Shown one piece after another: positions 33,653 to 45,496 of a stretch of DNA of 64,000 bases (its first letter is position 1; each line of letters starts with the position of its first letter). The notes below the pieces were generated by a model. It was not told the DNA's origin, ran no database searches, and saw nothing but the letters and a program-made list of their open reading frames with translations. The stretch comes from Sipunculus nudus (Eukaryota; Annelida; Sipuncula; Golfingiida; Sipunculidae): NCBI GenBank assembly GCA_026874595.1, contig CM049322.1:49267340-49331339 (forward strand), written 5' to 3'. Both the position numbers and the translations under genes were made by a program.

Positions 33653-33995
33653 AAGGCCAGAGCTGTCAACCTCGTTTGATCAATAGTTGACCTGAAATGC
33701 TTCAATCGCACTCGCAGCTGGTGACAAGAAGTGTTGCGGAATTTTCAACATTATCTTGACATTATGATAGAACTTTTCATCACAAAATGTTAAGGTCGCC
33801 TCAATAGCCGGACCTCATGCTGTGCATACACTCCGGGCATAGGATTTAGATTTTACATATTTAAAATAGGGAAGATTAGATGGGAATAAATAAAATTTGG
33901 GGAAAAGTGACCAGAATTGATTTGAAACGTTACAAAAGTTCCGGAATTGGTTTGAATTATTTAAATAACAATAATTAGGGGGAACTTCAGGTGGC

Positions 33996-34036
33996 CTGGG
34001 GGGGGGGGGTCCCCCTTTGCCCCCCCCCCCCCCGGA
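33996..34036. repeat. G-run / C-run inverted pair
   Basis: G12 followed by C5, then C14. The same G-rich then C-rich layout occurs in each unit of the array to the right. Confidence 0.8.
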
Positions 34037-34099
34037 CCAAGCCCTGTAGGCCCTTCCGTACGTTAAGTCCATTCACTGATGTGTTCACCAATATATAAA

Positions 34100-34215
34100 C
34101 CTTCAGATTCAGGGTTCGCATTGACCCAGGGTAAAATCTATTTTCTCAACCCAGTGGGTATAACCTGGGTAAAAAGTATTTACCCAGGATTTTGCCCAGT
34201 TAATTACCCAAGTTT
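34100..34215. repeat. ACCCAGG/CCTGGGT inverted motif cluster
   Basis: Several TACCCAGG and CCTGGGTAA motifs in both orientations, like the MITE end at 21360-21472. Confidence 0.5.
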
Positions 34216-34559
34216 TTCACATGCTTATCTGCTTTTATACATGAGGTTCTACCTTAGTTTCTTCCTGGTTTGTAAGCAGTGATTAGATACATACATTTTA
34301 TGAACATTGGTTGTATTAATCGGTTATTTTATAAAGCATCTATATAACCGTGAAATCTACTGTACAGAAATATACCTAAAATATTTACCGAGTAAATGCA
34401 GTTTTAATTCCGCTAAAAGGCCGCGGTAGTGACACCCCTTCGTTGTGCTAAGATAAACTTTAATACTGTTCTCTGTTTAGTGGCCCGTCTTTCTTATATT
34501 TTATATCTCCGAGAGTATTAAAATATTTCATCGAGAAAATATGACTTATTTGGATGTGC

Positions 34560-34675
34560 ATGCATCATCGTTTATGATCGATTATACAAACCGGCAATCG
34601 ATTCAATCAATTATGAAAGAAAACGACCAATCATTAATATAATCGATTACTTGCACACCAGTTCTATGAATGAAA
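34560..34675 (+). repeat. Dispersed repeat fragment (partner at 8.3 kb)
   Basis: ATCGATT-rich segment with ATGAAAGAAAACGACCAATC and ..TTGCACACCA, the reverse complement of 8289-8355. Confidence 0.6.
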
Positions 34676-35999
34676 GGGTCTCAGTATCGTCAAACTTGCA
34701 ATTGAGCTTTAAAATCTACATTAAAAAAATTTAAGTCCCAAAGATATATCCCTAGAATATCCTTCATTAAATCTGATAGTTATCTAAAATTTTGATAACA
34801 TTGATTTAAATATTTTAAAATTTAAAGTAAAAATTTATGTTCTTCAAAAATATGGCATTATGCACTAATATGCATTTAACAACAGCAATATCATTATCTT
34901 GAAGAACAGTAGCTTAGTTTATGGCCAGGCCTTTTTTTGTAAATCTTTCTCCTTCGTAGATTTTTATCTTGCCCGGTTTGAAAAATTAAATTTTTTTAAA
35001 TGGCTTGTAATGGCTTTATAAAAAATATTTCGGGGAAATAGAGAAAAAAAGTTTGAGAATACATATTTCCATCAAAGTAAGCATAATAGAAAACCGTTAA
35101 TTCTAACGGTTTGCGAGAAATATTGCTCTTAAGATAGAAATTTGCCTGTTTTCATTTTTATACCGTTTTGAGAAAATGGCCAAAAACAGGTTTGGAAACA
35201 TAAGTTCGTTCGCTTTAAGTAATGAAATGCTGATGGAAGTGACCGTTGTGTATATTATGTGTATATTTTTCTATATTATGCTTATATTTTTATTTTGAGT
35301 CAGGTACGTGGCGTGGCATAATGGGATTCATAGTCTTTTCGTTTCCATGTTGTCTGTAGAGGGCGCTAGGGAAACAAGGGCCGTCATTCAATGTGGTCTG
35401 TGAAGACTGTGCTGGTTCAGTTATGATTGATTACTGTTTACAGCGTATCTTTCTAACTTTGGTATGCGAGCATACTTTATCACATGATAAAAAGATATAC
35501 TCTGTTGCTAAATATAGGTTCAAGGACATTATCATTAAACTTGGTAAAATAAAATGGATGTTCTTACATGGGGACAGTCCGTACTTGCTTAAGAATATAG
35601 ATAAAAAGTTGAATGTCGTAACAATTGGGAAAATAATGCCAATTTAGCCTCTAATTACTCCACGCTTATTGTGTCATAGCTATGTACATAAATTAACAAT
35701 TAGCATTAAATTTACCATGTCCAAATTATTTTCAAGTTCATTATCTCTTGAATAGTGATTATGAAAACCATAATATGAGGATGTTATTTAGTCATTCCCC
35801 CATTTGGATTTCTGTTTTTATCAACAGGAACACAGCGCTAAACATAATAAAGCAGTATCAACTTGTTGCTAAGGCAATAAAGCAAGTGTCTGTAAATCAG
35901 TGTGACACGGAGGCATGCAGGACACCTTCTTCTCCCGTACCGATCACATTTACCATTAGGTAACATCATACAAAATGGTAAGAAAATGATTCCTGCAAG
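34676..35999. other. Non-coding stretch
   Basis: No gene is supported. An 84-codon open frame at 35393-35647 and a 71-codon frame at 35748-35963 have no visible family features. Confidence 0.35.
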
Positions 36000-36265
36000 G
36001 TAAAGTCAGAGGATACCCGGATTTTTGGGGAAATAATATTTTATTTCCGTAAAGTTCACTCAGGGGATATCATATTTTATTCCCGTAAAGTCCAGTCAGA
36101 GGATATCACCTTTTGTTCCCGTAAAATCCACTCAGAGGATATCATATTTTTTTCCCGTAAAGTCCACTCAGAGGATATCATATTTTTTTCCCGTAAAGTC
36201 CATTCAGGGGTTATAGTATTTTGTTCCCGTAAAGTCCACTCAGGGGACGTAGTATTTTATTCCAC
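36000..36265 (+). repeat. 36-bp minisatellite, about 7 copies
   Basis: The anchor CCCGTAAAGTCC(A/T)(C/G)TCAG recurs exactly every 36 bp: its GTAAAG lies at 36049, 36085, 36121, 36157, 36193 and 36229. A diverged unit lies at 36000. It starts 69 bp downstream (minus strand) of the stop codon of the exon at 36334-36703, so it may lie in its 3' UTR. Confidence 0.95.
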
Positions 36266-36333
36266 TCAGGGATACAGTTCCAGATCCAAAACCATATGCT
36301 ATGTGCCTCTCCAGCCATTCAAATCTGAAACAC

Positions 36334-36703
36334 CTATTGACTGTCCCTTTTTTGCTTTGTAAACACGAAATCCCTTGTCGGCCTGTAGAAATTCTTTAGT
36401 ACTTTGTACTTCTCTGCTACCGTGAGTCGTTCAAAAAGTTTGAAGACATCTCCGAAATCATAAGGCGGACACAAACTAGCAAAGTTAACCGAAGCTTCTT
36501 CTAGTGCAGGTACAACATCCAATGTCTCTCTACCTGTGTCAACATGCCTATCGGATTCCAAACTACTGGAAGTAATGACTGGCTGAGTATCAACATCTGA
36601 TTTGCTGGGAGGTATAGCTCCTGCATCTTCATCAGGCAGGAGTGACTTCTGGACTGCTTGTGCCTCTTGATCTGATTGCTGTGATGACTCAGAGGTGATT
36701 CTT
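36334..36703 (-). CDS. Terminal-like exon, N-terminal part of a zf-TTF/hAT-type protein (probable)
   Basis: The acceptor is strong (AACTTTTTTTCTGAATTCAG). The frame is open from there to a TAG at 36334. It starts RITSESSQQSDQEAQAVQKS, a Ser/Glu/Asp-rich linker. It ends with PPYDFGDVFKLFERLTVAEK and YKVLKNFYRPTRDFVF. A D.G..+..L...EK+..L.N.+.P...+.FP block is known just before the TTF zinc finger of ZMYM1-like/hAT proteins, and the zinc finger itself is not reached. The exon thus appears truncated, or it is followed by a missed splice. Its 5' part is copied at 40079-40210. The family call is inference. Confidence 0.5.
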
Positions 36704-36981
36704 CTGAATTCAGAAAAAAAGTTAATTTTATAGTCTACGGTACCACATTACAATCAAAACATCATACTGCATTTTGAAATAACTACATGTACATGTCACC
36801 TGAGCTACGTAAACTTCCATGTACTGGTATCTGATATTTAGTCGCGATTATAAGACTGCATGTTCACAACATGAAAAAAAATAGACAGCAATGTACAATG
36901 ATGCCCGATATTACTAAAGATTATAGCTGATTATACTGGCATTAACCTTAATTTAAGATAATTATTTATGTAGAAACATAC

Positions 36982-37070
36982 TTTCAGTTCTTGATTTCTT
37001 TGCGGGCTTTGCGCTTAAGAATGTGGTCAGGGAGGACTGCCGTTTTGAAGGATATGCTGCTGACCAGCAG
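36982..37070 (-). CDS. Exon-like segment with a PIP-box-like peptide, array unit 1
   Basis: Between an acceptor (CATTCTGTTGTTAG) and a donor (GAAA|GTATGT), one minus frame reads SKRQSSLTTFLSAKPAKKSR. KRQ..+..F+ followed by KPAKK is the usual start of ZMYM1-like/hAT proteins and resembles a PCNA-binding box. It would precede the exon at 36334-36703, but the phases do not match (one base left, two needed), so a further exon or a frameshift is implied. Copies in the other units lie at about 39591, 40472, 43062, 45655 and 48247. The last differs by one silent base. Confidence 0.4.
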
Positions 37071-38326
37071 CTAACAACAGAATGAAGCATGAATGTATAA
37101 TACAATGATACAAGCAAGTAAAGCTTTGGTAGGGTTTTAAATACACACCCTGTCTCAATGCACTGCTGCCCAGAGCCAGAGATAGCCTTGTTGTCACCTT
37201 ACACAGCATGACAACAGAAAGCACACAGTGCATGGTTATTTGTAGAGGAGATTGCATGGTTTGTTAACATAAGTAGCCACTGTACACATACACACGATAC
37301 ATATTGAAGGACAGCAGGCCCTTCCATTCCTGCGTTACTGTAAATTGTTGCATGTGAGCAATTTTATTAGCAAGAAGGGGGGGGGGGGGATAAGCTTGGG
37401 CTACATGGCTGATTTTTACATTTTACTTGCTCAGGAAATTCTAGGAGGGGAGGGGGTAATTGCCCCCTTTGCCCTCCCCCCCCCCGCGGATCCAGCACTG
37501 ATTGGACGTCGGTATACCTCGATTATGAGAAAATGATTGAAAACTAAAATATAATTAGCCACGTATGATCTATTTGTATAACGTTAACTTTTTGGGTATT
37601 TAATTCTATTCGTTTTGGTCACTTTTGTTTACCTTTCAATGCCAGTTATCAGATGTCCTGTTTAATCATATTAAAAAAAAGTCTCAGACAACGACTTTTT
37701 GCTTCTGACGTATTATACTCTGATATAAAACAGCAGTTGTGTGCAACTTAAGACCATACTAATATTTGTAATATTACTAATAGACATTAAGGCTTATTTC
37801 TTAATATTGTTTTTCAGTCTATTGTCACTTTCTTCATTTTTTTAAAAATCCTCTTGTAAATAAAGTAAATCACTTTTATGTAATTAATGACTGAGCGAGC
37901 AATGTGGATCTGTATCTTGTCTACGTCTAAACAAGAAACGCTGTACGGTCAAGAAATATATCAGATTACTTTAGAGGCTATAAATAAAATTAAATACATT
38001 TATAAAGGCAGTTAAAAATTAACAGTACCAAAAAAAGACGGTTGCTAAAATAAATTGTATGCGTGTTTTGATCAGCAGTGGCCGGTAGAAACTATTCGCC
38101 AGAAACTAGCCTGCTTGCATAACTCCATCATGATCGCCACAGAACTGATGAAATCAGGCAATTCTTGTCATACCAAACATCTGATTTATGGGGATCGTGC
38201 GTTAGACATCGTCAGTTGCATTCACCATTCAATAGGCCCGCGTCATTTGCTTTATATACTAACGATGCGAACGTGACCGTAGCTGTAAAATTATAACCAC
38301 CGCAAGCGACACGATGTCAGTGAACA

Positions 38327-38392
38327 TTTTCCCGCCAAAACAGTCATGAATGAAATCACATGGGTGAATTTTTACTAAGAACCTCTTATTGG
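38327..38392 (-). promoter_or_regulatory. E2F-like site and CCAAT box in array unit 1
   Basis: TTTTCCCGCCAAAA at 38327-38340 matches the E2F/DP consensus TTTSSCGC. ATTGG (CCAAT on the minus strand) lies at 38388-38392. The pair is kept in the other full units (E2F site at 41816 in unit 3). It lies about 1.3 kb upstream, on the minus strand, of the exon-like segment. A promoter role is inference. Confidence 0.4.
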
Positions 38393-39241
38393 TTCTCTGT
38401 CTATGACACATGACCGCTTCGCCAGTCACAAGAACGTGTGCGTGCATGGGAAGCACGCGTTTATACAAATCAAGGTGTCACATGGTTTAAATACCAACAT
38501 GAGTGATTGAAAGAATTAATGTCGATAGAACTTTCATTTAATGCGATACCGACAGGATTCCGCTTTATTTGTAATCAAATCAAAACCATTTCTAATTGCT
38601 TAATATTTTTTCAGGCTGCTGTTTCTTTACCGGCAGTTTTTCTCCTCTCGTGCACGACTGTACCGATCGTTCTACGTATATATATAGGCACAATCAAGCA
38701 AATTTGTAAGGCCCATATTAAACTATCGAAAACGTCACTAATACCCTTCATCATGGAAATTAAAAGCATCTAAGAATGTAAAAGAAGAGCTATTTTTCTA
38801 GCATATTAAGGCAGATTTTTACGGGTCCAAGTACGTCTGCGGCAGATCATACAAAAAAGAAATTTGCAGATCAGTCAAAGATTTCCAGCCGCAGCAAAAA
38901 ATCTCCGCCCGCCGGGTTAGCCCCAACACAGATATTGTTTAAAGATGACCTCTATAGTCTCTATGGGGCATATGTAGTGTTCGTAAACGTCTATCAGGCA
39001 ATATTAAAAAAAAAGGTTGCTTTGGGTAAAAAAAGGGTGGGGGGTCTGGACCTCATGGAGTTGTTTACCAAAAGTGTTGTCCCTAGTCGTAGTCCGCATG
39101 CGTATTCTAGTCTGTATGCATATTCCGTACTCCGTGTTGATCGGTACTCGACAACTAGAGTTTTTTTTCTGGTATGCAAGCCATTTCAGCATATTATTAT
39201 TGTACATTTTTATATATTTTCAACAAAAGCTTATTCAAATC

Positions 39242-39301
<60 letters not shown>

Positions 39302-39432
39302 TTCGTCTGACTGAGTAAATGTTTGTGTAAAATCCTACGTTTTAATCACAGGTGGATTACATCTGGAACTATCCATCAATAAAATACTATACAGTGGTAT
39401 GTGAAATCAATTTTAACTCATACACTCTTACA

Positions 39433-40313
39433 CTGGTATCTGATATTTAGTCGCGATTATAAGACTGCATGATCACAACATGAAAAAAAATAGACAGCAA
39501 TGTACAATGATGCCCGATATTACTAAAGATTATAGCTGATTATACTGGCATTAACCTTAATTTAAGATAATTATTTATGTAGAAACATACTTTCAGTTCT
39601 TGATTTCTTTGCGGGCTTTGCGCTTAAGAATGTGGTCAGGGAGGACTGCCGTTTTGAAGGATATGCTGCTGACCAGCAGCTAACAACAGAATGAAGCATG
39701 AATGTATAATACAATGATACAAGCAAGTAAAGCTTTGGTAGGGTTTTAAATACACACCCTGTCTCAATGCACTGCTGCCCAGAGCCAGAGATAGCCTTGT
39801 TGTCACCTTACACAGCATGACAACAGAAAGCACACAGTGCATGGTTATTTGTAGAGGAGATTGCATGGTTTGTTAACATAAGTAGCCACTGTACACATAC
39901 ACACGATACATATTGAAGGACAGCAGGCCCTTCCATTCCTGCGTTACTGTAAATTGTTGCATGTGAGCAATTTTATTAGCAAGAAGGGGGGGGGGGGATA
40001 AGCTTGGGCTACATGGCTGATTTTTACATTTTACTTGCTCAGGAAATTCTAGGAGGGGAGGGGGTAATTGCCCCCTTTATCAACATCTGATTTGCCGGGA
40101 GGTATAGCTCCTGCATCTTCATCAGGCAGGAGTGACTTCTGGACTGCTTGTGCCTCTTGATCTGATTGCTGTGATGACTCAGAGGTGATTCTTCTGAATT
40201 CAGAAAAAAAGTTAATTTTATAGTCTACTGTACCACATTACAATCAAAACATCATACTGCATTTTGAAATAACTACATGTACATGTCACCTGAGCTACGT
40301 AAACTTCCATGTA
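39433..40313 (+). repeat. Truncated array unit 2 plus copied left flank
   Basis: 39433-40078 is the first 646 bp of a unit. 40079-40313 is a copy of 36589-36823, the DNA immediately left of the array, with about two substitutions. The break follows the CCCCCTTT run. Confidence 0.9.
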
Positions 40314-42730
40314 CTGGTATCTGATATTTAGTCGCGATTATAAGACTGCATGTTCACAACATGAAAAAAAATAGACAGCAATGTACAATGATGCCCGATA
40401 TTACTAAAGATTATAGCTGATTATACTGGCATTAACCTTAATTTAAGATAATTATTTATGTAGAAACATACTTTCAGTTCTTGATTTCTTTGCGGGCTTT
40501 GCGCTTAAGAATGTGGTCAGGGAGGACTGCCGTTTTGAAGGATATGCTGCTGACCAGCAGCTAACAACAGAATGAAGCATGAATGTATAATACAATGATA
40601 CAAGCAAGTAAAGCTTTGGTAGGGTTTTAAATACACACCCTGTCTCAATGCACTGCTGCCCAGAGCCAGAGATAGCCTTGTTGTCACCTTACACAGCATG
40701 ACAACAGAAAGCACACAGTGCATGGTTATTTGTAGAGGAGATTGCATGGTTTGTTAACATAAGTAGCCACTGTACACATACACACGATACATATTGAAGG
40801 ACAGCAGGCCCTTCCATTCCTGCGTTACTGTAAATTGTTGCATGTGAGCAATTTTATTAGCAAGAAGGGGGGGGGGATAAGCTTGGGCTACATGGCTGAT
40901 TTTTACATTTTACTTGCTCAGGAAATTCTAGGAGGGGAGGGGGTAATTGCCCCCTTTGCCCTCCCCCCCCCCCCGCGGATCCAGCACTGATTGGACGTCG
41001 GTATACCTCGATTATGGGAAAATGATTGAAAACTAAAATATAATTAGCCACGTATGATCTATTTGTATAACGTTAACTTTTTGGGTATTTAATTCTATTC
41101 GTTTTGGTCACTTTTGTTTACCTTTCAATGCCAGTTATCAGATGTCCTGTTTAATCATATTAAAAAAAAGTCTCAGACAACGACTTTTTGCTTCTGACGT
41201 ATTATACTCTGATATAAAACAGCAGTTGTGTGCAACTTAAGACCATACTAATATTTGTAATATTACTAATAGACATTAAGGCTTATTTCTTAATATTGTT
41301 TTTCAGTCTATTGTCACTTTCTTCATTTTTTTTAAAATCCTCTTGTAAATAAAGTAAATCACTTTTATGTAATTAATGACTGAGCGAGCAATGTGGATCT
41401 GTATCTTGTCTACGTCTAAACAAGAAACGCTGTACGGTCAAGAAATATATCAGATTACTTTAGAGGCTATAAATAAAATTAAATACATTTATAAAGGCAG
41501 TTAAAAATTAACAGTACCAAAAAAAGACGGTTGCTAAAATAAATTGTATGCGTGTTTTGATCAGCAGTGGCCGGTAGAAACTATTCGCCAGAAACTAGCC
41601 TGCTTGCATAACTCCATCATGATCGCCACAGAACTGATGAAATCAGGCAATTCTTGTCATACCAAACATCTGATTTATGGGGATCGTGCGTTAGACATCG
41701 TCAGTTGCATTCACCATTCAATAGGCCCGCGTCATTTGCTTTATATACTAACGATGCGAACGTGACCGTAGCTGTAAAATTATAACCAACGCAAGCGACA
41801 CGATGTCAGTGAACATTTTCCCGCCAAAACAGTCATGAATGAAATCACATGGGTGAATTTTTACTAAGAACCTCTTATTGGTTCTCTGTCTATGACACAT
41901 GACCGCTTCGCCAGTCACAAGAACGTGTGCGTGCATGGGAAGCACGCGTTTATACAAATCAAGGTGTCACATGGTTTAAATACCAACATGAGTGATTGAA
42001 AGAATTAATGTCGATAGAACTTTCATTTAATGCGATACCGACAGGATTCCGCTTTATTTGTAATCAAATCAAAACCATTTCTAATTGCTTAATATTTTTT
42101 CAGGCTGCTGTTTCTTTACCGGCAGTTTTTCTCCTCTCGTGCACGACTGTACCGATCGTTCTACGTATATATATAGGCACAATCAAGCAAATTTGTAAGG
42201 CCCATATTAAACTATCGAAAACGTCACTAATACCCTTCATCATGGAAATTAAAAGCATCTAAGAATGTAAAAGAAGAGCTATTTTTCTAGCATATTAAGG
42301 CAGATTTTTACGGGTCCAAGTACGTCTGCGGCAGATCATACAAAAAAGAAATTTGCAGATCAGTCAAAGATTTCCAGCCGCAGCAAAAAATCTCCGCCCG
42401 CCGGGTTAGCCCCAACACAGATATTGTTTAAAGATGACCTCTATAGTCTCTATGGGGCATATGTAGTGTTCGTAAACGTCTATCAGGCAATATTAAAAAA
42501 AAAGGTTGCTTTGGGTAAAAAAAGGGTGGGGGGTCTGGACCTCATGGAGTTGTTTACCAAAAGTGTTGTCCCTAGTCGTAGTCCGCATGCGTATTCTAGT
42601 CTGTATGCATATTCCGTACTCCGTGTTGATCGGTACTCGACAACTAGAGTTTTTTTTCTGGTATGCAAGCCATTTCAGCATATTATTATTGTACATTTTT
42701 ATATATTTTCAACAAAAGCTTATTCAAATC

Positions 42731-42772
<42 letters not shown>

Positions 42773-42903
42773 TTCGTCTGACTGAGTAAATGTTTGTGTA
42801 AAATCCTACGTTTTAATCACAGGTGGATTACATCTGGAACTATCCATCAATAAAATACTATACAGTGGTATGTGAAATGAATTTTAACTCATACACTCTT
42901 ACA
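40314..42903 (+). repeat. Tandem array unit 3 (2590 bp)
   Basis: Nearly identical to unit 1. It carries ACCAACGC in place of ACCACCGC and shorter (TA)n. Confidence 0.95.
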
Positions 42904-45325
42904 CTGGTATCTGATATTTAGTCGCGATTATAAGACTGCATGATCACAACATGAAAAAAAATAGACAGCAATGTACAATGATGCCCGATATTACTAAAGA
43001 TTATAGCTGATTATACTGGCATTAACCTTAATTTAAGATAATTATTTATGTAGAAACATACTTTCAGTTCTTGATTTCTTTGCGGGCTTTGCGCTTAAGA
43101 ATGTGGTCAGGGAGGACTGCCGTTTTGAAGGATATGCTGCTGACCAGCAGCTAACAACAGAATGAAGCATGAATGTATAATACAATGATACAAGCAAGTA
43201 AAGCTTTGGTAGGGTTTTAAATACACACCCTGTCTCAATGCACTGCTGCCCAGAGCCAGAGATAGCCTTGTTGTCACCTTACACAGCATGACAACAGAAA
43301 GCACACAGTGCATGGTTATTTGTAGAGGAGATTGCATGGTTTGTTAACATAAGTAGCCACTGTACACATACACACGATACATATTGAAGGACAGCAGGCC
43401 CTTCCATTCCTGCGTTACTGTAAATTGTTGCATGTGAGCAATTTTATTAGCAAGAAGGGGGGGGGGGGGATAAGCTTGGGCTACATGGCTGATTTTTACA
43501 TTTTACTTGCTCAGGAAATTCTAGGAGGGGAGGGGGTAATTGCCCCCTTTGCCCTCCCCCCCCCCCCCCGCGGATCCAGCACTGATTGGACGTCGGTATA
43601 CCTCGATTATGGGAAAATGATTGAAAACTAAAATATAATTAGCCACGTATGATCTATTTGTATAACGTTAACTTTTTGGGTATTTAATTCTATTCGTTTT
43701 GGTCACTTTTGTTTACCTTTCAATGCCAGTTATCAGATGTCCTGTTTAATCATATTAAAAAAAAGTCTCAGACAACGACTTTTTGCTTCTGACGTATTAT
43801 ACTCTGATATAAAACAGCAGTTGTGTGCAACTTAAGACCATACTAATATTTGTAATATTACTAATAGACATTAAGGCTTATTTCTTAATATTGTTTTTCA
43901 GTCTATTGTCACTTTCTTCATTTTTTTAAAAATCCTCTTGTAAATAAAGTAAATCACTTTTATGTAATTAATGACTGAGCGAGCAATGTGGATCTGTATC
44001 TTGTCTACGTCTAAACAAGAAACGCTGTACGGTCAAGAAATATATCAGATTACTTTAGAGGCTATAAATAAAATTAAATACATTTATAAAGGCAGTTAAA
44101 AATTAACAGTACCAAAAAAAGACGGTTGCTAAAATAAATTGTATGCGTGTTTTGATCAGCAGTGGCCGGTAGAAACTATTCGCCAGAAACTAGCCTGCTT
44201 GCATAACTCCATCATGATCGCCACAGAACTGATGAAATCAGGCAATTCTTGTCATAGCAAACATCTGATTTATGGGGATCGTGCGTTAGACATCGTCAGT
44301 TGCATTCACCATTCAATAGGCCCGCGTCATTTGCTTTATATACTAACGATGCGAACGTGACCGTAGCTGTAAAATTATAACCAACGCAAGCGACACGATG
44401 TCAGTGAACATTTTCCCGCCAAAACAGTCATGAATGAAATCACATGGGTGAATTTTTACTAAAAACCTCTTATTGGTTCTCTGTCTATGACACATGACCG
44501 CTTCGCCAGTCACAAGAACGTGTGCGTGCATGGGAAGCACGCGTTTATACAAATCAAGGTGTCACATGGTTTAAATACCAACATGAGTGATTGAAAGAAT
44601 TAATGTCGATAGAACTTTCATTTAATGCGATACCGACAGGATTCCGCTTTATTTGTAATCAAATCAAAACCATTTCTAATTGCTTAATATTTTTTCAGGC
44701 TGCTGTTTCTTTACCGGCAGTTTTTCTCCTCTCGTGCACGACTGTACCGATCGTTCTACGTATATATATAGGCACAATCAAGCAAATTTGTAAGGCCCAT
44801 ATTAAACTATCGAAAACGTCACTAATACCCTTCATTATGGAAATTAAAAGCATCTAAGAATGTAAAAGAAGAGCTATTTTTCTAGCATATTAAGGCAGAT
44901 TTTTACGGGTCCAAGTACGTCTGCGGCAGATCATACAAAAAAGAAATTTGCAGATCAGTCAAAGATTTCCAGCCGCAGCAAAAAATCTCCGCCCGCCGGG
45001 TTAGCCCCAACACAGATATTGTTTAAAGATGACCTCTATAGTCTCTATGGGGCATATGTAGTGTTCGTAAACGTCTATCAGGCAATATTAAAAAAAAGGG
45101 TTGCTTTGGGTAAAAAAAGGGTGGGGGGTCTGGACCTCATGGAGTTGTTTACCAAAAGTGTTGTCCCTAGTCGTAGTCCGCATGCGTATTCTAGTCTGTA
45201 TGCATATTCCGTACTCCGTGTTGATCGGTACTCGACAACTAGAGTTTTTTTTCTGGTATGCAAGCCATTTCAGCATATTATTATTGTACATTTTTATATA
45301 TTTTCAACAAAAGCTTATTCAAATC

Positions 45326-45365
<40 letters not shown>

Positions 45366-45496
45366 TTCGTCTGACTGAGTAAATGTTTGTGTAAAATCCT
45401 ACGTTTTAATCACAGGTGGATTACATCTGGAACTATCCATCAATAAAATACTATACAGTGGTATGTGAAATCAATTTTAACTCATACACTCTTACA
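42904..45496 (+). repeat. Tandem array unit 4 (2593 bp)
   Basis: It shares derived variants with unit 5 (CTAAAAACC, CATTATGG, AAAAGGGTTGC). It also has the same C14 and 35-bp TA tract lengths as unit 5. Confidence 0.95.

Larger units (their letters stand above)
36824..39432 (+). repeat. Tandem array unit 1 (2609 bp)
   Basis: The unit starts at CTGGTATCTGATATTTAG. It holds the exon-like segment, a G-run/C-run pair ending CCGCGGATCCAG, an E2F/CCAAT motif block and a (TA)n tract before TTCTTCGTCTGACTGAG. Confidence 0.95.

Noticed and set aside
36000-36265. 36-bp direct repeats as a CRISPR array
   Set aside because: The repeats are contiguous with no unique spacers, in a eukaryotic setting; it is a minisatellite.
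38144-38165. CTGATGA in the array units as another hammerhead core
   Set aside because: No GAAA-stem partner or stem I at the right distance.
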